Numbered from the stretch's first letter, positions 38,198-46,839 are shown. The stretch: 64,000 bases of DNA from Asticcacaulis tiandongensis (GCF_006475605.1 NZ_ML636837.1:141468-205467), one strand, 5' to 3'. Numbers and translations: made by a program. Notes: generated by a model from the sequence alone, not told the origin.

Positions 38198-38932
38198 CTA
38201 GAACGGGCTGAATTTCTCCATAAGCGACTGCGTAACCGGTGCCGCCTGCATGCGCGTGACATCCCCGCGCCCGCCATAGGATATACGGGCCTCGGCCATT
38301 TGCGTATGGCGCACCGTATTGGCCGAAGAAATGTCCTCAGGCCGTACAATACCCGATACCGTCAGTTCACGCACCTCGCGGTTAGTGCGCACCTCCTGCG
38401 ACCCCTGCACCACCAGATTCCCATTCGGCAGCACGCCGGTTACCACAGCAGCAATGGTCAGGTTGATTTTTTCAGCACGGTTCACACTGCCCGAACCGGA
38501 AAAGCTGGTCGAACCATTGGCCGACAGGGCATTTTGCGGATTGAATTCACCCGGCAAAATTTTCCCAAGGCTCGACTCAAGCCCGAAAACATTGCCGACA
38601 CCGGCACTATATTCGTTGTCACGCGCCCGTGCCGTGGTGTTCGAGGTCTGGGCACGGTCATCGATATTGATCTGCACCGTTAGGATATCGCCAATGCGAC
38701 GCGCCCGCTGGTCATTGAAAAAGGCCCGCGCCCCCGTCCGCCACAAAGTATTGGCAGATGCCGGTGAGGCATGGTTTTGCGCCACCATGACCGGTTGCGT
38801 TTGCGGCACCAGTGCGGCTGGATATCCCATACCGGTTAGCTGCGGGCCATGCACGGCCTCCCCGACCGAGGCACAGGCCCCGAGAGAGACAAAACCCGCC
38901 AGAACACAGACAGCGACAAAAGACTTACGCAT
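38198..38932 (-). CDS. flgH: Flagellar L-ring protein FlgH
   Basis: The start at 38932 (MRKSFVAVCVLAG) gives a lipoprotein signal peptide with lipobox SLGAC (Cys20); the longer frame runs into flgA. The 244-residue protein has the FlgH core: LWRTGARAFFNDQRARRIGDILTVQI, then NPQNALSANGSTSFSGSGSVNRAEK and NGNLVVQGSQEVRTNREVR. FlgH forms the outer-membrane L-ring of the flagellar basal body. It overlaps nothing, starts 22 bases after flgA stops, and is the last gene of the flgFGAH operon. Confidence 0.96.
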   Translation of the reverse strand: MRKSFVAVCVLAGFVSLGACASVGEAVHGPQLTGMGYPAALVPQTQPVMVAQNHASPASANTLWRTGARAFFNDQRARRIGDILTVQINIDDRAQTSNTTARARDNEYSAGVGNVFGLESSLGKILPGEFNPQNALSANGSTSFSGSGSVNRAEKINLTIAAVVTGVLPNGNLVVQGSQEVRTNREVRELTVSGIVRPEDISSANTVRHTQMAEARISYGGRGDVTRMQAAPVTQSLMEKFSPF

Positions 38933-38954
38933 GACATTCACCTTATCTGGCACC

Positions 38955-39767
38955 TTATCTGGCGGAATAGAGAGATTGATTACGCAACTGTGTGGCCGTC
39001 TGGCCAATCACTGCCGTGCCGGGGCCGGTTACCACGACCTCGACCATTTTCTTTGACTGGGGGTTCTGCACCATCAGCACATCACCGACCGCCGCATCCT
39101 TTTGCGCCACGCCGCTCATGCTGAGGTTCAAGGCCCCCGCCGTCCAGGTCACGCGCACCTGCTCTGAACGTCTTATGACCACAGGGTTTGACAGATCCGA
39201 ACCACGCACCACCGCCCCTTCGCGGATCGGATAGCGCACGCTCTTGCCGATGACATCCGCGGCCTCAAGACCGGCACCGGTGGCCATATGGCTCTGCACC
39301 GGCTGATAGGAAACATCCGAAGGCCCGACAATCTCATTGGCCCCCATCGAGCGGCTGAAGACCAGCATCTCACGGGTGCGGCCTGCTTGTGTTGTGGGGG
39401 CCTGTGTTGTGGGGGCCTGTGTTGTGGGGGCCTGTGTGGTGCGAGTTGTCCCCGAAGATCCATCCGATCCGGCACTGACCACAATGCGGCGAAGGCCTTG
39501 CGGATTATCCCAGTAGGCACCGGCCTGACGGGCCATGGCCTGAACGCGACCAGCATCGAGCACAGCCGTTGGCCCGACGCGACTGCCGAGCACGACATGG
39601 GCCGCGTTTCCGGCATTGTCGAACACATCGCCAATCGTGATGCGCCCGTCGGCATCGGTGACGGACGGTTTCAGCACCAGCACGCTTTGCGCGGAAACAG
39701 GGTGCGCCAGACCTAACATGCCCGCAACGGCACCGGTCAGCATCAGCATATAGACGGATCTGTGCAT
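38955..39767 (-). CDS. flgA: Flagellar P-ring assembly chaperone FlgA
   Basis: The 270-residue protein has a signal peptide (to VSAQ), an N-terminal domain, and the SAF-type C-terminal domain with NEIVGPSDVSYQPVQ, VIGKSVRYPIREGAVVRGSDL and GDVLMVQNPQSKKMVEVVVTG. FlgA is the periplasmic chaperone for P-ring formation. A Thr/Gln/Ala/Pro linker contains three identical TTQAP units encoded by exact 15-bp repeats (39391-39435), which could vary in number. It is located between flgG and flgH. Confidence 0.93.
   Translation of the reverse strand: MHRSVYMLMLTGAVAGMLGLAHPVSAQSVLVLKPSVTDADGRITIGDVFDNAGNAAHVVLGSRVGPTAVLDAGRVQAMARQAGAYWDNPQGLRRIVVSAGSDGSSGTTRTTQAPTTQAPTTQAPTTQAGRTREMLVFSRSMGANEIVGPSDVSYQPVQSHMATGAGLEAADVIGKSVRYPIREGAVVRGSDLSNPVVIRRSEQVRVTWTAGALNLSMSGVAQKDAAVGDVLMVQNPQSKKMVEVVVTGPGTAVIGQTATQLRNQSLYSAR
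39391..39435. repeat. Three exact 15-bp tandem repeats in flgA
   Basis: GTTGTGGGGGCCTGT occurs three times without change, encoding TTQAP units in a flexible linker. A change in copy number would keep the frame. Confidence 0.95.
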
Positions 39768-39781
39768 GGGCTATCCTTCCG

Positions 39782-40570
39782 TTATGACCTGAGCTGTGAA
39801 GCAACCGACAGCATTTCATCGGCCGTGGTGATGACCTTGGAGTTCATCTCATAGGCCCGCTGCGCCACGATAAGCGCGGTGATTTCTGACACCGCATCAA
39901 CGTTCGAGGCTTCGACATAATGCTGCATCAGCGTGCCGTAACCGATCTCACCGGGGGTCGCGATATTGGCAGGGCCCGAAGCGCCCGACTCAAGGAACAG
40001 GTTGTCACCGATCGCCTCAAGACCGGCCTCATTATAGAAGGTGGCAATCTCAAGCTGACCCACGACCACCGGCGTCGTCACCCCGTCCTGAATGACCTGC
40101 ACCTGACCGGATTTCGAGATCGACACATCGGTTGTGTCCTGAGGGATGGTGATATTGGGCTGCACCAGATAGCCATCCTTGGTCACCAGCTGGCCCTGAT
40201 CATTGACCGCGAAGTTACCGGCACGGGTATAGGCGGTTTCCCCTGACGGCAGAAGGATCTGGAAATAACCCTTACCATCAATGGCAATATCGTAGGTGTT
40301 CTCGGTACGCGTCGGTGAGCCTTGCGTCATGATGCGATAGACACTGCCCGTCTTCACACCGGCACCGACCTGAATACCCGTAGGCACAACGGTACCGGTT
40401 TCCGAAGACTGCGCCCCCATGCGTTCAACGTTCTGGTACAGCAGGTCCTGAAATTCAGCCCGCTGACGCTTGAAGCCGACCGTGTTCATGTTGGCGATGT
40501 TGTTCGAGATGACCTCGACATTCATCTGCTGGGCGGACATACCGGTCGTAGCGGTTCTCAAGGCGCGCAT
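39782..40570 (-). CDS. flgG: Flagellar distal rod protein FlgG
   Basis: The 262-residue rod protein has the N-terminal ALRTATTGMSAQQMNVEVISNNIANMNTVGFKR and the C-terminal YVEASNVDAVSEITALIVAQRAYEMNSKVITTADEML that pair as a coiled coil in rod and hook proteins. The length is standard (E. coli FlgG has 260). It starts 27 bases downstream of flgF and is read from the same sigma-54 promoter. Confidence 0.97.
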   Translation of the reverse strand: MRALRTATTGMSAQQMNVEVISNNIANMNTVGFKRQRAEFQDLLYQNVERMGAQSSETGTVVPTGIQVGAGVKTGSVYRIMTQGSPTRTENTYDIAIDGKGYFQILLPSGETAYTRAGNFAVNDQGQLVTKDGYLVQPNITIPQDTTDVSISKSGQVQVIQDGVTTPVVVGQLEIATFYNEAGLEAIGDNLFLESGASGPANIATPGEIGYGTLMQHYVEASNVDAVSEITALIVAQRAYEMNSKVITTADEMLSVASQLRS

Positions 40571-40597
40571 AGTCTGTCTCCTACCTCACTCTTAGCG

Positions 40598-41350
40598 TCA
40601 GGCCGAACGGCCAAGCCGCTCAACGGCGGTGCGGTTTAATTCCTGATTTTGTTCGATGATCTTGGATACCGAGGCATAGGCCCGGTTGATTTCCACCAGC
40701 TTGGTTATCTCGGCAATCGCATTGACGTTCGACGCCTCAAGCAAACCCTGACGCACACGCGCATCGGTCGCCGGCACCGGCGGCACATTGGTCGTCGCGG
40801 CAAACAGATTGTCGCCGCGTTTTTCGAGATCGGCCAGATTGCCAAAACGCACAACACCGATCTTGCCGACCCGCACAGCCCCGTCTTCGGCACGCTGGCT
40901 GACAATACCGTCCGGTGAAATGGTTGGCTCGCCATATTGCGGATTAAGACGGATTTCACCGCCGCCATCGCCCTGCACCACAAGGCCGTTCTGCGTCGTC
41001 AGAACGCCTTCGTTATTGACCGTAAAGGCCCCGTCACGGGTATAAAGATTACCGTTCGCGCCATTGACGACAAAGAAAGCGCCTTCGCCATCAATCGCCA
41101 GATCGTAAGGATTGCCGGTCTGAAGAAAGGTGCCTTGCGAAAAGTCACGGCCAATGCCCTTATCGAAGGCAAAATGGGCGGCAGTCTTGATCGGGTCATT
41201 AAAGGTCGGGCGGCCACGCTCAGGACTGACCAGAAGCTGCTCGAACTTATAGCCCGTAGTGTTCATATTGGCGATGTTATTAGCCGTCACATCCAGTTCA
41301 CGGCGCAACACCAGCTGACGCGACAGGGCAACATAGGTCGTATTATCCAT
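40598..41350 (-). CDS. flgF: Flagellar proximal rod protein FlgF
   Basis: The start at 41350 (MDNTTYVALSRQLVLRR) follows AAGGA and is preferred to the upstream in-frame ATG. The 250-residue protein has the rod-family N-terminus (LDVTANNIANMNTTGYK) and C-terminus (LLEASNVNAIAEITKLVEINRAYASVSKIIEQNQEL). It is the first gene of the flgFGAH operon, headed by a sigma-54 promoter. Confidence 0.95.
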   Translation of the reverse strand: MDNTTYVALSRQLVLRRELDVTANNIANMNTTGYKFEQLLVSPERGRPTFNDPIKTAAHFAFDKGIGRDFSQGTFLQTGNPYDLAIDGEGAFFVVNGANGNLYTRDGAFTVNNEGVLTTQNGLVVQGDGGGEIRLNPQYGEPTISPDGIVSQRAEDGAVRVGKIGVVRFGNLADLEKRGDNLFAATTNVPPVPATDARVRQGLLEASNVNAIAEITKLVEINRAYASVSKIIEQNQELNRTAVERLGRSA

Positions 41351-41417
41351 CCGGCGCGTCCTTTCCTTTGCCTGAGCCACCCTTAAAAGTGGCGTTAACC
41401 ATAATGATTAGGGTTAA

Positions 41418-41432
41418 GCAAAAGCCGTGCCA
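41418..41432 (-). promoter_or_regulatory. Sigma-54 promoter of the flgFGAH operon
   Basis: On the minus strand TGGCAC, five bases, TTGC gives the exact -24/-12 spacing of RpoN promoters. The start codon of flgF lies 68 bases downstream of the TTGC. Caulobacter uses sigma-54 with the activator FlbD for this stage of flagellar assembly, which fits; an enhancer site was not identified with confidence. Confidence 0.85.
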
Positions 41433-41486
41433 GTTGTAAGTAAGTAATTACTTATTTGTTATTGTTGTATATTTTTTTTCAGCCCA

Positions 41487-41525
41487 TAAAAAGACCCGGC
41501 AGGAATGGGTAAATCCTGCCGGGTC
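41487..41525 (-). terminator. Terminator separated from its gene by the IS110 element
   Basis: GACCCGGCAGGA pairs perfectly with TCCTGCCGGGTC around nine bases, followed by TTTTT when read on the minus strand. It lies upstream of flgF and downstream of the minus-strand sialate O-acetylesterase gene, with the IS110 element and the REP-like element between. The CCCGGCAGG arms also recall enhancer-like ftr sites of Caulobacter flagellar promoters, but the T-run favours a terminator. Confidence 0.75.
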
Positions 41526-41533
41526 GATGCTAT

Positions 41534-41557
41534 CATACCTCCCTGCCTTTGGCGGGG
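41534..41557. repeat. Left part of an interrupted REP-like element (copy 3)
   Basis: CATACCTCCCTGCC...GGCGGGG corresponds to the first palindrome of the element at 29862. It stops at the IS110 element. The element resumes at 42702 with GGGGGACC, as expected if the IS landed in the G-rich arm. Confidence 0.6.
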
Positions 41558-41571
41558 AGCAACCATGTGGA

Positions 41572-42519
41572 TTAGGCGTATTTGATCCAGGGTGTTTTTC
41601 GTTTGAGCACGATGTTGGCGGCTTCGATAAGCTTTCGCATGATAGCGACGATGACGACTTTTTTGGGCTTGCCGCCGTCGAGCAAGCGTTGCGCGAAGGC
41701 TTTGAAGCCTGAGTTCATGCGTTTGGCAGAGAGGGCAGCAAGATAAACGAAGGTTCTGGGCCTTGAGCGCCCGCCGGTGATGAAGCGCTTGCCGTGAAAC
41801 TGGCCGGAATCACGGTCGAATGGCGCAACCCCAAGCAGGGCCGCGGGCTTTCCAGGTGCCATGCGGCCCAGTTCCGGCATGCGGATAACCAGGCTCATGG
41901 CCGTGATATCGCCCACACCGGGCAGGCTTTTCAGGAGTTGAAACCGCGCCTTGAGGTCAGGATGTGCGCGGATCGCTTCGAGGATCAGCTGACGAAGCCG
42001 GACTTTCTGAGCCTCCAGATAGAGAATGCGCTCGCTGTCCATGGCCTTTATGACCTCAAGCCGATGGTGCTCACACAGGGTTCTGACCTGCGCCAGAAGC
42101 TGGCTGGTTTGCTCGTAGGCCGTCATAAGTTCCGCCAGATCAACCAGATACGGGTCAAACCGGGCGACAACGCCTTCATAAGCAGCCGTCGCTTTGGCGA
42201 TAAGATGCGCATCGGCCTTGTCCGACTTCAGGCGGATACGGCGATAACGCGCGAACGCCCTGACCTCCAGCGGCTGAAGCACGATGGCTTCGAAGCCGGA
42301 CGCTTCCAGCGCTTCGCGTACATCGCGCTCGTACTGGCCCGAAGCCTCCATCCCGACCCGATGGACGCCCTGATCGCGCAGCCAGACGACCATCTGCGCC
42401 AGACCTTCCGGCGTATGGTGGAACCGCTGATGATGGCTAGCTTCGCACACATCAACATCCAACCATAACTTGCCGATATCGACACCGGCCACGCCTGTGA
42501 TAGACTGTACCTGTTCCAT
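41572..42519 (-). CDS. IS110-family transposase (DEDD recombinase)
   Basis: The start at 42519 (MEQVQSITGVAGVDIGK) is chosen over a longer frame that would translate the structured upstream region. The 315-residue protein has the RuvC-like DEDD site (Asp14 in VDIGK, Glu58 in GMEASGQ, Asp100 and Asp103 in KSDKADAH). The Tnp20 domain has LPGVGDITA, LLGVAPFDRDSGQFHGKRFITGGRS (Ser238 as likely nucleophile) and a basic C-terminus. It is intact in length and active-site residues, so the element may be active. Confidence 0.95.
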   Translation of the reverse strand: MEQVQSITGVAGVDIGKLWLDVDVCEASHHQRFHHTPEGLAQMVVWLRDQGVHRVGMEASGQYERDVREALEASGFEAIVLQPLEVRAFARYRRIRLKSDKADAHLIAKATAAYEGVVARFDPYLVDLAELMTAYEQTSQLLAQVRTLCEHHRLEVIKAMDSERILYLEAQKVRLRQLILEAIRAHPDLKARFQLLKSLPGVGDITAMSLVIRMPELGRMAPGKPAALLGVAPFDRDSGQFHGKRFITGGRSRPRTFVYLAALSAKRMNSGFKAFAQRLLDGGKPKKVVIVAIMRKLIEAANIVLKRKTPWIKYA

Positions 42520-42701
42520 GATCTCAACCTTGTGTCTTCGGGCCTTAACGCCCATGCAACCATCCGAGGCAGGAACCCAATGGTGGTCAAGCTCCCCGAC
42601 AGCCCTCAAAGGCTAAGGGGGTAACGACCCTTCCAATGGACGGGATCAGCGATGGTCAGATCTCTGATCCCAACCCATCTTCTCACATATTCTACAAACA
42701 A
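42520..42701 (-). ncRNA. Putative bridge RNA region of the IS110 element
   Basis: IS110 elements encode a guide (bridge/seek) RNA in the non-coding end. Here the 182 bp upstream of the transposase gene holds an 8-bp stem GGGATCAG/CTGATCCC (42642-42649 with 42664-42671), followed on the minus strand by GC-rich internal stems. An 8-base stretch CGGGGAGC matches the other IS junction (41553-41560) in the opposite orientation, as a guide loop might. The RNA itself is inferred, not shown. Confidence 0.55.
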
Positions 42702-42835
42702 GGGGGACCGCTTTGCGCAAGCAAAGGGGTGGTGGGGTATCTTTTACAGTCAGAAAGCAAGAAACCCCATCCGTCAGCGAAACAAACGTTTCGCCGCCAC
42801 CTTCCCCATCATGAGATGGGGAAGTATGCTCCAAC
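42702..42835. repeat. Right part of interrupted REP-like element (copy 3)
   Basis: GGGGGACCGC, then GGGGTGGTGGGGTATCTT, AAGAAACCCCATCCGTCAGCG and CACCTTCCCCATCATGAGATGG follow the order of palindromes in copy 1 (29862-30035). It ends at the stop of the sialate O-acetylesterase gene. Confidence 0.6.
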
Positions 42836-44782
42836 CTACGGCCTAATCGCTTCCTCAAACGGGCCAACCGGAAGCGCACTGTCATACAGCGTACAGGTCG
42901 GGCTATCGGCCCAGCAATAGCGCACATATTTCGCCGTCCCGACCGCCGGCCCGGTCAGGCGCACCTGATCCCCCGCAAGGGTGGCTGGCGCATACTGACA
43001 GGTTGAGCGATCCTCTTCACACAGCTCAAAACTGATCGGGAAGGCGGTGCTGTAGGACACCAGCGTCCCGTCAATCTGACCGAAGCGGATCACCACCGTC
43101 CCTGCAGTGCGCGTCACCGATACCGGCACCGGCCCTGAACGGGTATGGCTGGCCTTATAGATCAGCGACTGCGCCGCCCGCGACAAACGCTTGCCAACGG
43201 TCGTTTTATCCAGCGGGTGAATATCATTCGGATCACCAATATCCAGTGTCACCGCCAAAGCCGCATTACCATCCTTAGTGACCGCCTGACGCTGAGCTTC
43301 ACGGATATGCGCCCACCAGGAATCGACCGGTTTGACGGGGCGCGGCCCGAAATCAGCCAACTGCACCACAAGGAACGGCAGGTCATCGCCGAACTGACCG
43401 CGCCAGTCCTTAAACAGTGCCGTCAGCAAGGCCTCATAGGTGAAGGGTTCACCGGCATTGGACTCGCCCTGATACCACAGCGCGCCTTTAAGGCCATAAG
43501 CCCCGATCGGCGCAATCATGCCGTTATACAGGGTCGTCTGTCCGCTGATATTGCCCCAGGGCGCGCTTGGCGGGTTACGCTGATCGTGCGGCACGCTATG
43601 GTAATGCCAGCCGTCATCGAGCGCCACCGAACTGCCGTCAGCAAAAGTGATATGACGCGGCGTCTCCGAGAACAGACCGCCATAGCTCCACAGATCAAGC
43701 ACGTTGATAGTGATGACATTATCACCGGCCTTAAGTGTGCCTGCCGGTATCTTATAGACACGCGGCGTAGACGGCCCTGCGGTGTAGCCAACACCTACAC
43801 CATTGACCCAGGTCTGGTCGATATCATCAATCGGCCCAAGGGTGAGGGTGGCATCGCCCTGCGCCTGAGCGGCCGATAGTTTCACGCTTTTGGCGTACCA
43901 CAGCGGCCCATTATAGGTTTTCAGTTCATCTATCCCCCAGTTTTCAAAATACTGGGTCACATCCGGCACTTTTGGCCATTTATTGACATCTTTGGGTAAG
44001 GCACCCCACGGCGCACCCTCGCCGCCGCTCGCGGCCCACCAACGAGCGAAGTCATTGCCGAATTGACCATAGGCCGCGGCTTCGTCCTCACCATAAAGCT
44101 TAAGCAAATCAAGCGATTCCTCATGCCCTGGCACGGCGCGCAAACCCTGCTCACTGATCCACGGACGAATATTTGACCCGCCCCATGAGGCATTAATCAG
44201 GCCAATCGGCACCTTCGTCGTCGTTTGCAGGTCACGGGCAAAAGTATAACATACCGCCGACCAGTGCGGCACAGTCTCCGGTGCCGCTTTCTGCCAGTGT
44301 ACCGGTGTATTGAACTGCACAAGCGGCTTAAGGCTGTCATGCTTTTCCACATTCAGATATCGGATCGTCTCATTGGTAGACTCCGACGCCAGACTGTCAG
44401 CCCCATAGGACCGGCTAACCGGCCATTCCATGTTCGACTGACCGGAACACAGAAAAACATCGCCAACCAGCACATCATTGACGACCTGAGTGGCACCGGC
44501 TGAGGTCTGCACCTCAAGCCGGAATGGCCCACCGGCAGACCTTGCAGGCAGGTTCGTTTGCCAACGCCCGTCAGTTCCCGCAATGGCATTTGTTATCGTA
44601 CCATCAAGCGACAGCGTAACCGTTTCGCCTGCACCGGCCTGCCCCCATAGCGTTACAGGTTTATCCCGTTGCAAAACGGCATGATCCTGAAACATGTCCG
44701 CCAAAAGGGGTTTAGTATCGGCCATTCCCCACGTGGGTAACAATAGCCCCGCCAGTGCCGCACCATAAATAAGCGCCCGCAT
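42836..44782 (-). CDS. Sialate O-acetylesterase family SGNH hydrolase
   Basis: The start at 44782 follows GGGAG and gives a signal peptide (MRALIYGAALAGLLLPTWGMA); the frame opens earlier without a ribosome site. The 648-residue protein has the block I motif FLCSGQSNMEW (Ser116), ASWGGSNIRPW, WYQGESNAG and the Asp/His block DIGDPNDIHP. A beta-sandwich insertion lies near residues 300-420 and an Ig-like C-terminus with GPAVGTAKYVRYCWAD ends it. Such enzymes remove O-acetyl groups from sugars in the periplasm. It is not next to other sugar genes. Confidence 0.92.
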   Translation of the reverse strand: MRALIYGAALAGLLLPTWGMADTKPLLADMFQDHAVLQRDKPVTLWGQAGAGETVTLSLDGTITNAIAGTDGRWQTNLPARSAGGPFRLEVQTSAGATQVVNDVLVGDVFLCSGQSNMEWPVSRSYGADSLASESTNETIRYLNVEKHDSLKPLVQFNTPVHWQKAAPETVPHWSAVCYTFARDLQTTTKVPIGLINASWGGSNIRPWISEQGLRAVPGHEESLDLLKLYGEDEAAAYGQFGNDFARWWAASGGEGAPWGALPKDVNKWPKVPDVTQYFENWGIDELKTYNGPLWYAKSVKLSAAQAQGDATLTLGPIDDIDQTWVNGVGVGYTAGPSTPRVYKIPAGTLKAGDNVITINVLDLWSYGGLFSETPRHITFADGSSVALDDGWHYHSVPHDQRNPPSAPWGNISGQTTLYNGMIAPIGAYGLKGALWYQGESNAGEPFTYEALLTALFKDWRGQFGDDLPFLVVQLADFGPRPVKPVDSWWAHIREAQRQAVTKDGNAALAVTLDIGDPNDIHPLDKTTVGKRLSRAAQSLIYKASHTRSGPVPVSVTRTAGTVVIRFGQIDGTLVSYSTAFPISFELCEEDRSTCQYAPATLAGDQVRLTGPAVGTAKYVRYCWADSPTCTLYDSALPVGPFEEAIRP

Positions 44783-45010
44783 CCGTCTTCTCCCGATATC
44801 GTTGTTTTGCCTTAACTTAACGCGCCAACCGCCTGACAGCAACGGAGAAAAATACAGTTTTTTTAATGTCTTATAATTTAAATATTTGAAATACAAATAC
44901 CGGACGCAACGGGGCAAACCTGCATTACGGCGAATTAATTGGATTTTTCGACCACAACAGGCGAAGCTGAAATCCACTGAGGAAACCATAAGAAAAATGT
45001 CTCTGTAATC

Positions 45011-46141
45011 ATGTCTCTGGCCCTTTCGACTCTATTGTATGAATGGCGGCGCTATATGGCGGCGGTCATTGCGCTGGCTGTGGCGGGTCTGCTGGTTCTG
45101 GCACTGGTCGGTATGTTCATGGGTATCGGTAAGTCCTTTACCGCGACCATCGACCGCTCGCCTGCCGACCTGATGGTGCTGCCGCCCGATTCCGACGGTT
45201 TCGGTTCGACCCAGCCGCGTCGCAACATCCCGACCCTGTTTCAGCATCCCGAAGTCGTAGAGGTCATGCCCTATACCCTAAGCTGGGCATTCTGGCAGAA
45301 TTTCCCGACCCCTGAGCAACCCATGCGCCGCGAAGGTGTGCAGGTTATTGTTGTTGACCCTATGGAAGGGGCCGTGACCCTGCCTAACGATTTTCCTGAA
45401 CATATTATTGTAGCCCTTCAGGAACCCTATTCGGTCATCCTAGATGCGACTTCGCTGAACAAGCTTGGGGTTAAGGTCGGCGACAAGGCCAATCTGAATG
45501 GCCGCACGGTTAATGTGCGCGGCACGGTCGATAATTACCCGAGCCTGTTCCAGTCGATGATCTTCACCTCGCGCCAGACGGCCAAACTTCTGGGCATCTA
45601 TAGCGAAGGCCCGCGCGTCGGTTCGTTGCTGGTTAAGCTGCGGGATCCGGCCCGCGCCGCCACCGTCGCCGAAGAACTCAATGCTATAGGTAAAGGACAA
45701 TACAAGGCCTGGACACGCGATCAGCTGTCGCAGCAAAATCAGGCCGAGATGTTTAAAAACAGCTTCATCTCGATCATGCTGGGCTTCATGCTGCTGGTTG
45801 GTGTCTTTATCGGCGTGGTCATCACCTGGCAAACCCTTCAAGGGGCCATTCTTGCCAACATCAAAGAGTTCGCCTCGCTTCGGGCTTTGGGTGTGTCGAT
45901 GGGCAGTTTGAGGCTGATCATCATGGAACTAAGCTTCTGGGTTGGAGTTGCCGGTCTGGGACTGACCGCGGTTCTGGTGATCGGTGTCACCGCTCTGGCC
46001 AGACTGTTTAACCTCAGCATGTACTATCCTATGTGGGCCATCATCACGATCGCAATTATGCTTCTGGTGATCTCCGTCGTGTCGGGCCTTCTGTCGCTCG
46101 GCGTCCTCAAGAAAAGCCAGCCAGCGGATTTGTTACGATGA
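45011..46141 (+). CDS. ABC exporter permease (MacB/FtsX/DevC type)
   Basis: The 376-residue protein has one N-terminal membrane segment, a large periplasmic domain (about residues 40-250) and three C-terminal segments with the FtsX-like ASLRALGVSMGSLRLIIMELSFWVG. This is the four-helix topology of type VII ABC exporters. It overlaps the ATPase gene by 4 bases (ATGA). With the ATPase and the lipoprotein adaptor it forms a DevCA-B/MacAB-like tripartite export system; the substrate is unknown. Confidence 0.9.
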   Translation: MSLALSTLLYEWRRYMAAVIALAVAGLLVLALVGMFMGIGKSFTATIDRSPADLMVLPPDSDGFGSTQPRRNIPTLFQHPEVVEVMPYTLSWAFWQNFPTPEQPMRREGVQVIVVDPMEGAVTLPNDFPEHIIVALQEPYSVILDATSLNKLGVKVGDKANLNGRTVNVRGTVDNYPSLFQSMIFTSRQTAKLLGIYSEGPRVGSLLVKLRDPARAATVAEELNAIGKGQYKAWTRDQLSQQNQAEMFKNSFISIMLGFMLLVGVFIGVVITWQTLQGAILANIKEFASLRALGVSMGSLRLIIMELSFWVGVAGLGLTAVLVIGVTALARLFNLSMYYPMWAIITIAIMLLVISVVSGLLSLGVLKKSQPADLLR

Positions 46142-46839
46142 CTCAAGAACTGGCCATTGACGCCAAGGGCATCACCAAGAGTTACAAGATCGGCAAGACC
46201 CGTCAGGATGTCTTAAAAGACGTGGATTTCAACGCCTATCATGGTCAGGTAACCATGGTCATGGGGCCTTCGGGATCGGGCAAATCTACCCTGGTGGCCA
46301 CTCTTTCCGGCCTCCTGAAGCCTGACGCTGGCGAAGTTATCGCGCTGGGTGAAAATCTCTGGACTAAGAAAAAAGCCAGGATCGACCGTTTCCGTCTCGA
46401 TCACTGCGGTTTCATCTTTCAGGGCTTCAACCTGTTTCCCGCGCTTAATGCAACTCAGCAGGTCGAGCAAGTACTGAAATATTGCCGCGTGCCTAAATCC
46501 GAGGCCCGTAAACGCGCGAAAGCCGCCCTCACCGAGGTGGGCCTAGAAAAGCGCCTCAATCAGATGCCTTCTGCCCTTTCGGGCGGCGAAAAACAACGCG
46601 TGGCGATTGCCCGCGCCCTGTCGAAAAATCCGCAGCTTCTGTTTGCGGATGAGCCGACCTCGGCGCTCGATTCCGTGTCCGGTCAGGTGGTTATCAAGCT
46701 CCTGCATCGCGCCGCGCATGAGCATGGTGCCGCGGTTATCTGCGTAACCCACGACCCGCGCCTCGAAGCCTATGCCGACCGCATTATCCATATGGAAGAC
46801 GGTAAGATCCTCAGCGATCATTTCGTCAACAAGCCTTAA
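46138..46839 (+). CDS. ABC exporter ATP-binding protein
   Basis: The start at 46138 overlaps the permease stop. The 233-residue ATPase has Walker A GPSGSGKST (43-51), Q-loop FIFQGFNLFPAL, signature LSGGEKQRVAIARAL, Walker B LLFADEPTSALD and H-loop CVTHDPR. It belongs to the MacB/LolD/DevA subgroup that energises substrate extrusion across the envelope. The adaptor gene starts 13 bases downstream. Confidence 0.95.
   Translation: MTQELAIDAKGITKSYKIGKTRQDVLKDVDFNAYHGQVTMVMGPSGSGKSTLVATLSGLLKPDAGEVIALGENLWTKKKARIDRFRLDHCGFIFQGFNLFPALNATQQVEQVLKYCRVPKSEARKRAKAALTEVGLEKRLNQMPSALSGGEKQRVAIARALSKNPQLLFADEPTSALDSVSGQVVIKLLHRAAHEHGAAVICVTHDPRLEAYADRIIHMEDGKILSDHFVNKP

Larger units (their letters stand above)
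41558..42701 (-). mobile_element. IS110-family insertion sequence, about 1.14 kb
   Basis: The boundaries are inferred from the REP-like element it interrupts; neither terminal inverted repeats nor target duplications are evident, as expected for IS110. One transposase gene (41572-42519) reads leftward. The end beyond its start codon is a 182-bp non-coding region with strong secondary structure; the other end is only about 14 bp. This layout (long non-coding end upstream of the transposase) fits the IS110 group rather than IS1111. Confidence 0.75.

Noticed and set aside
41493-41525. FlbD (ftr) enhancer for flgF
   Set aside because: The perfect stem is followed by a T-run on the minus strand, which fits a terminator better; the similarity of the arms to ftr sites is only partial.
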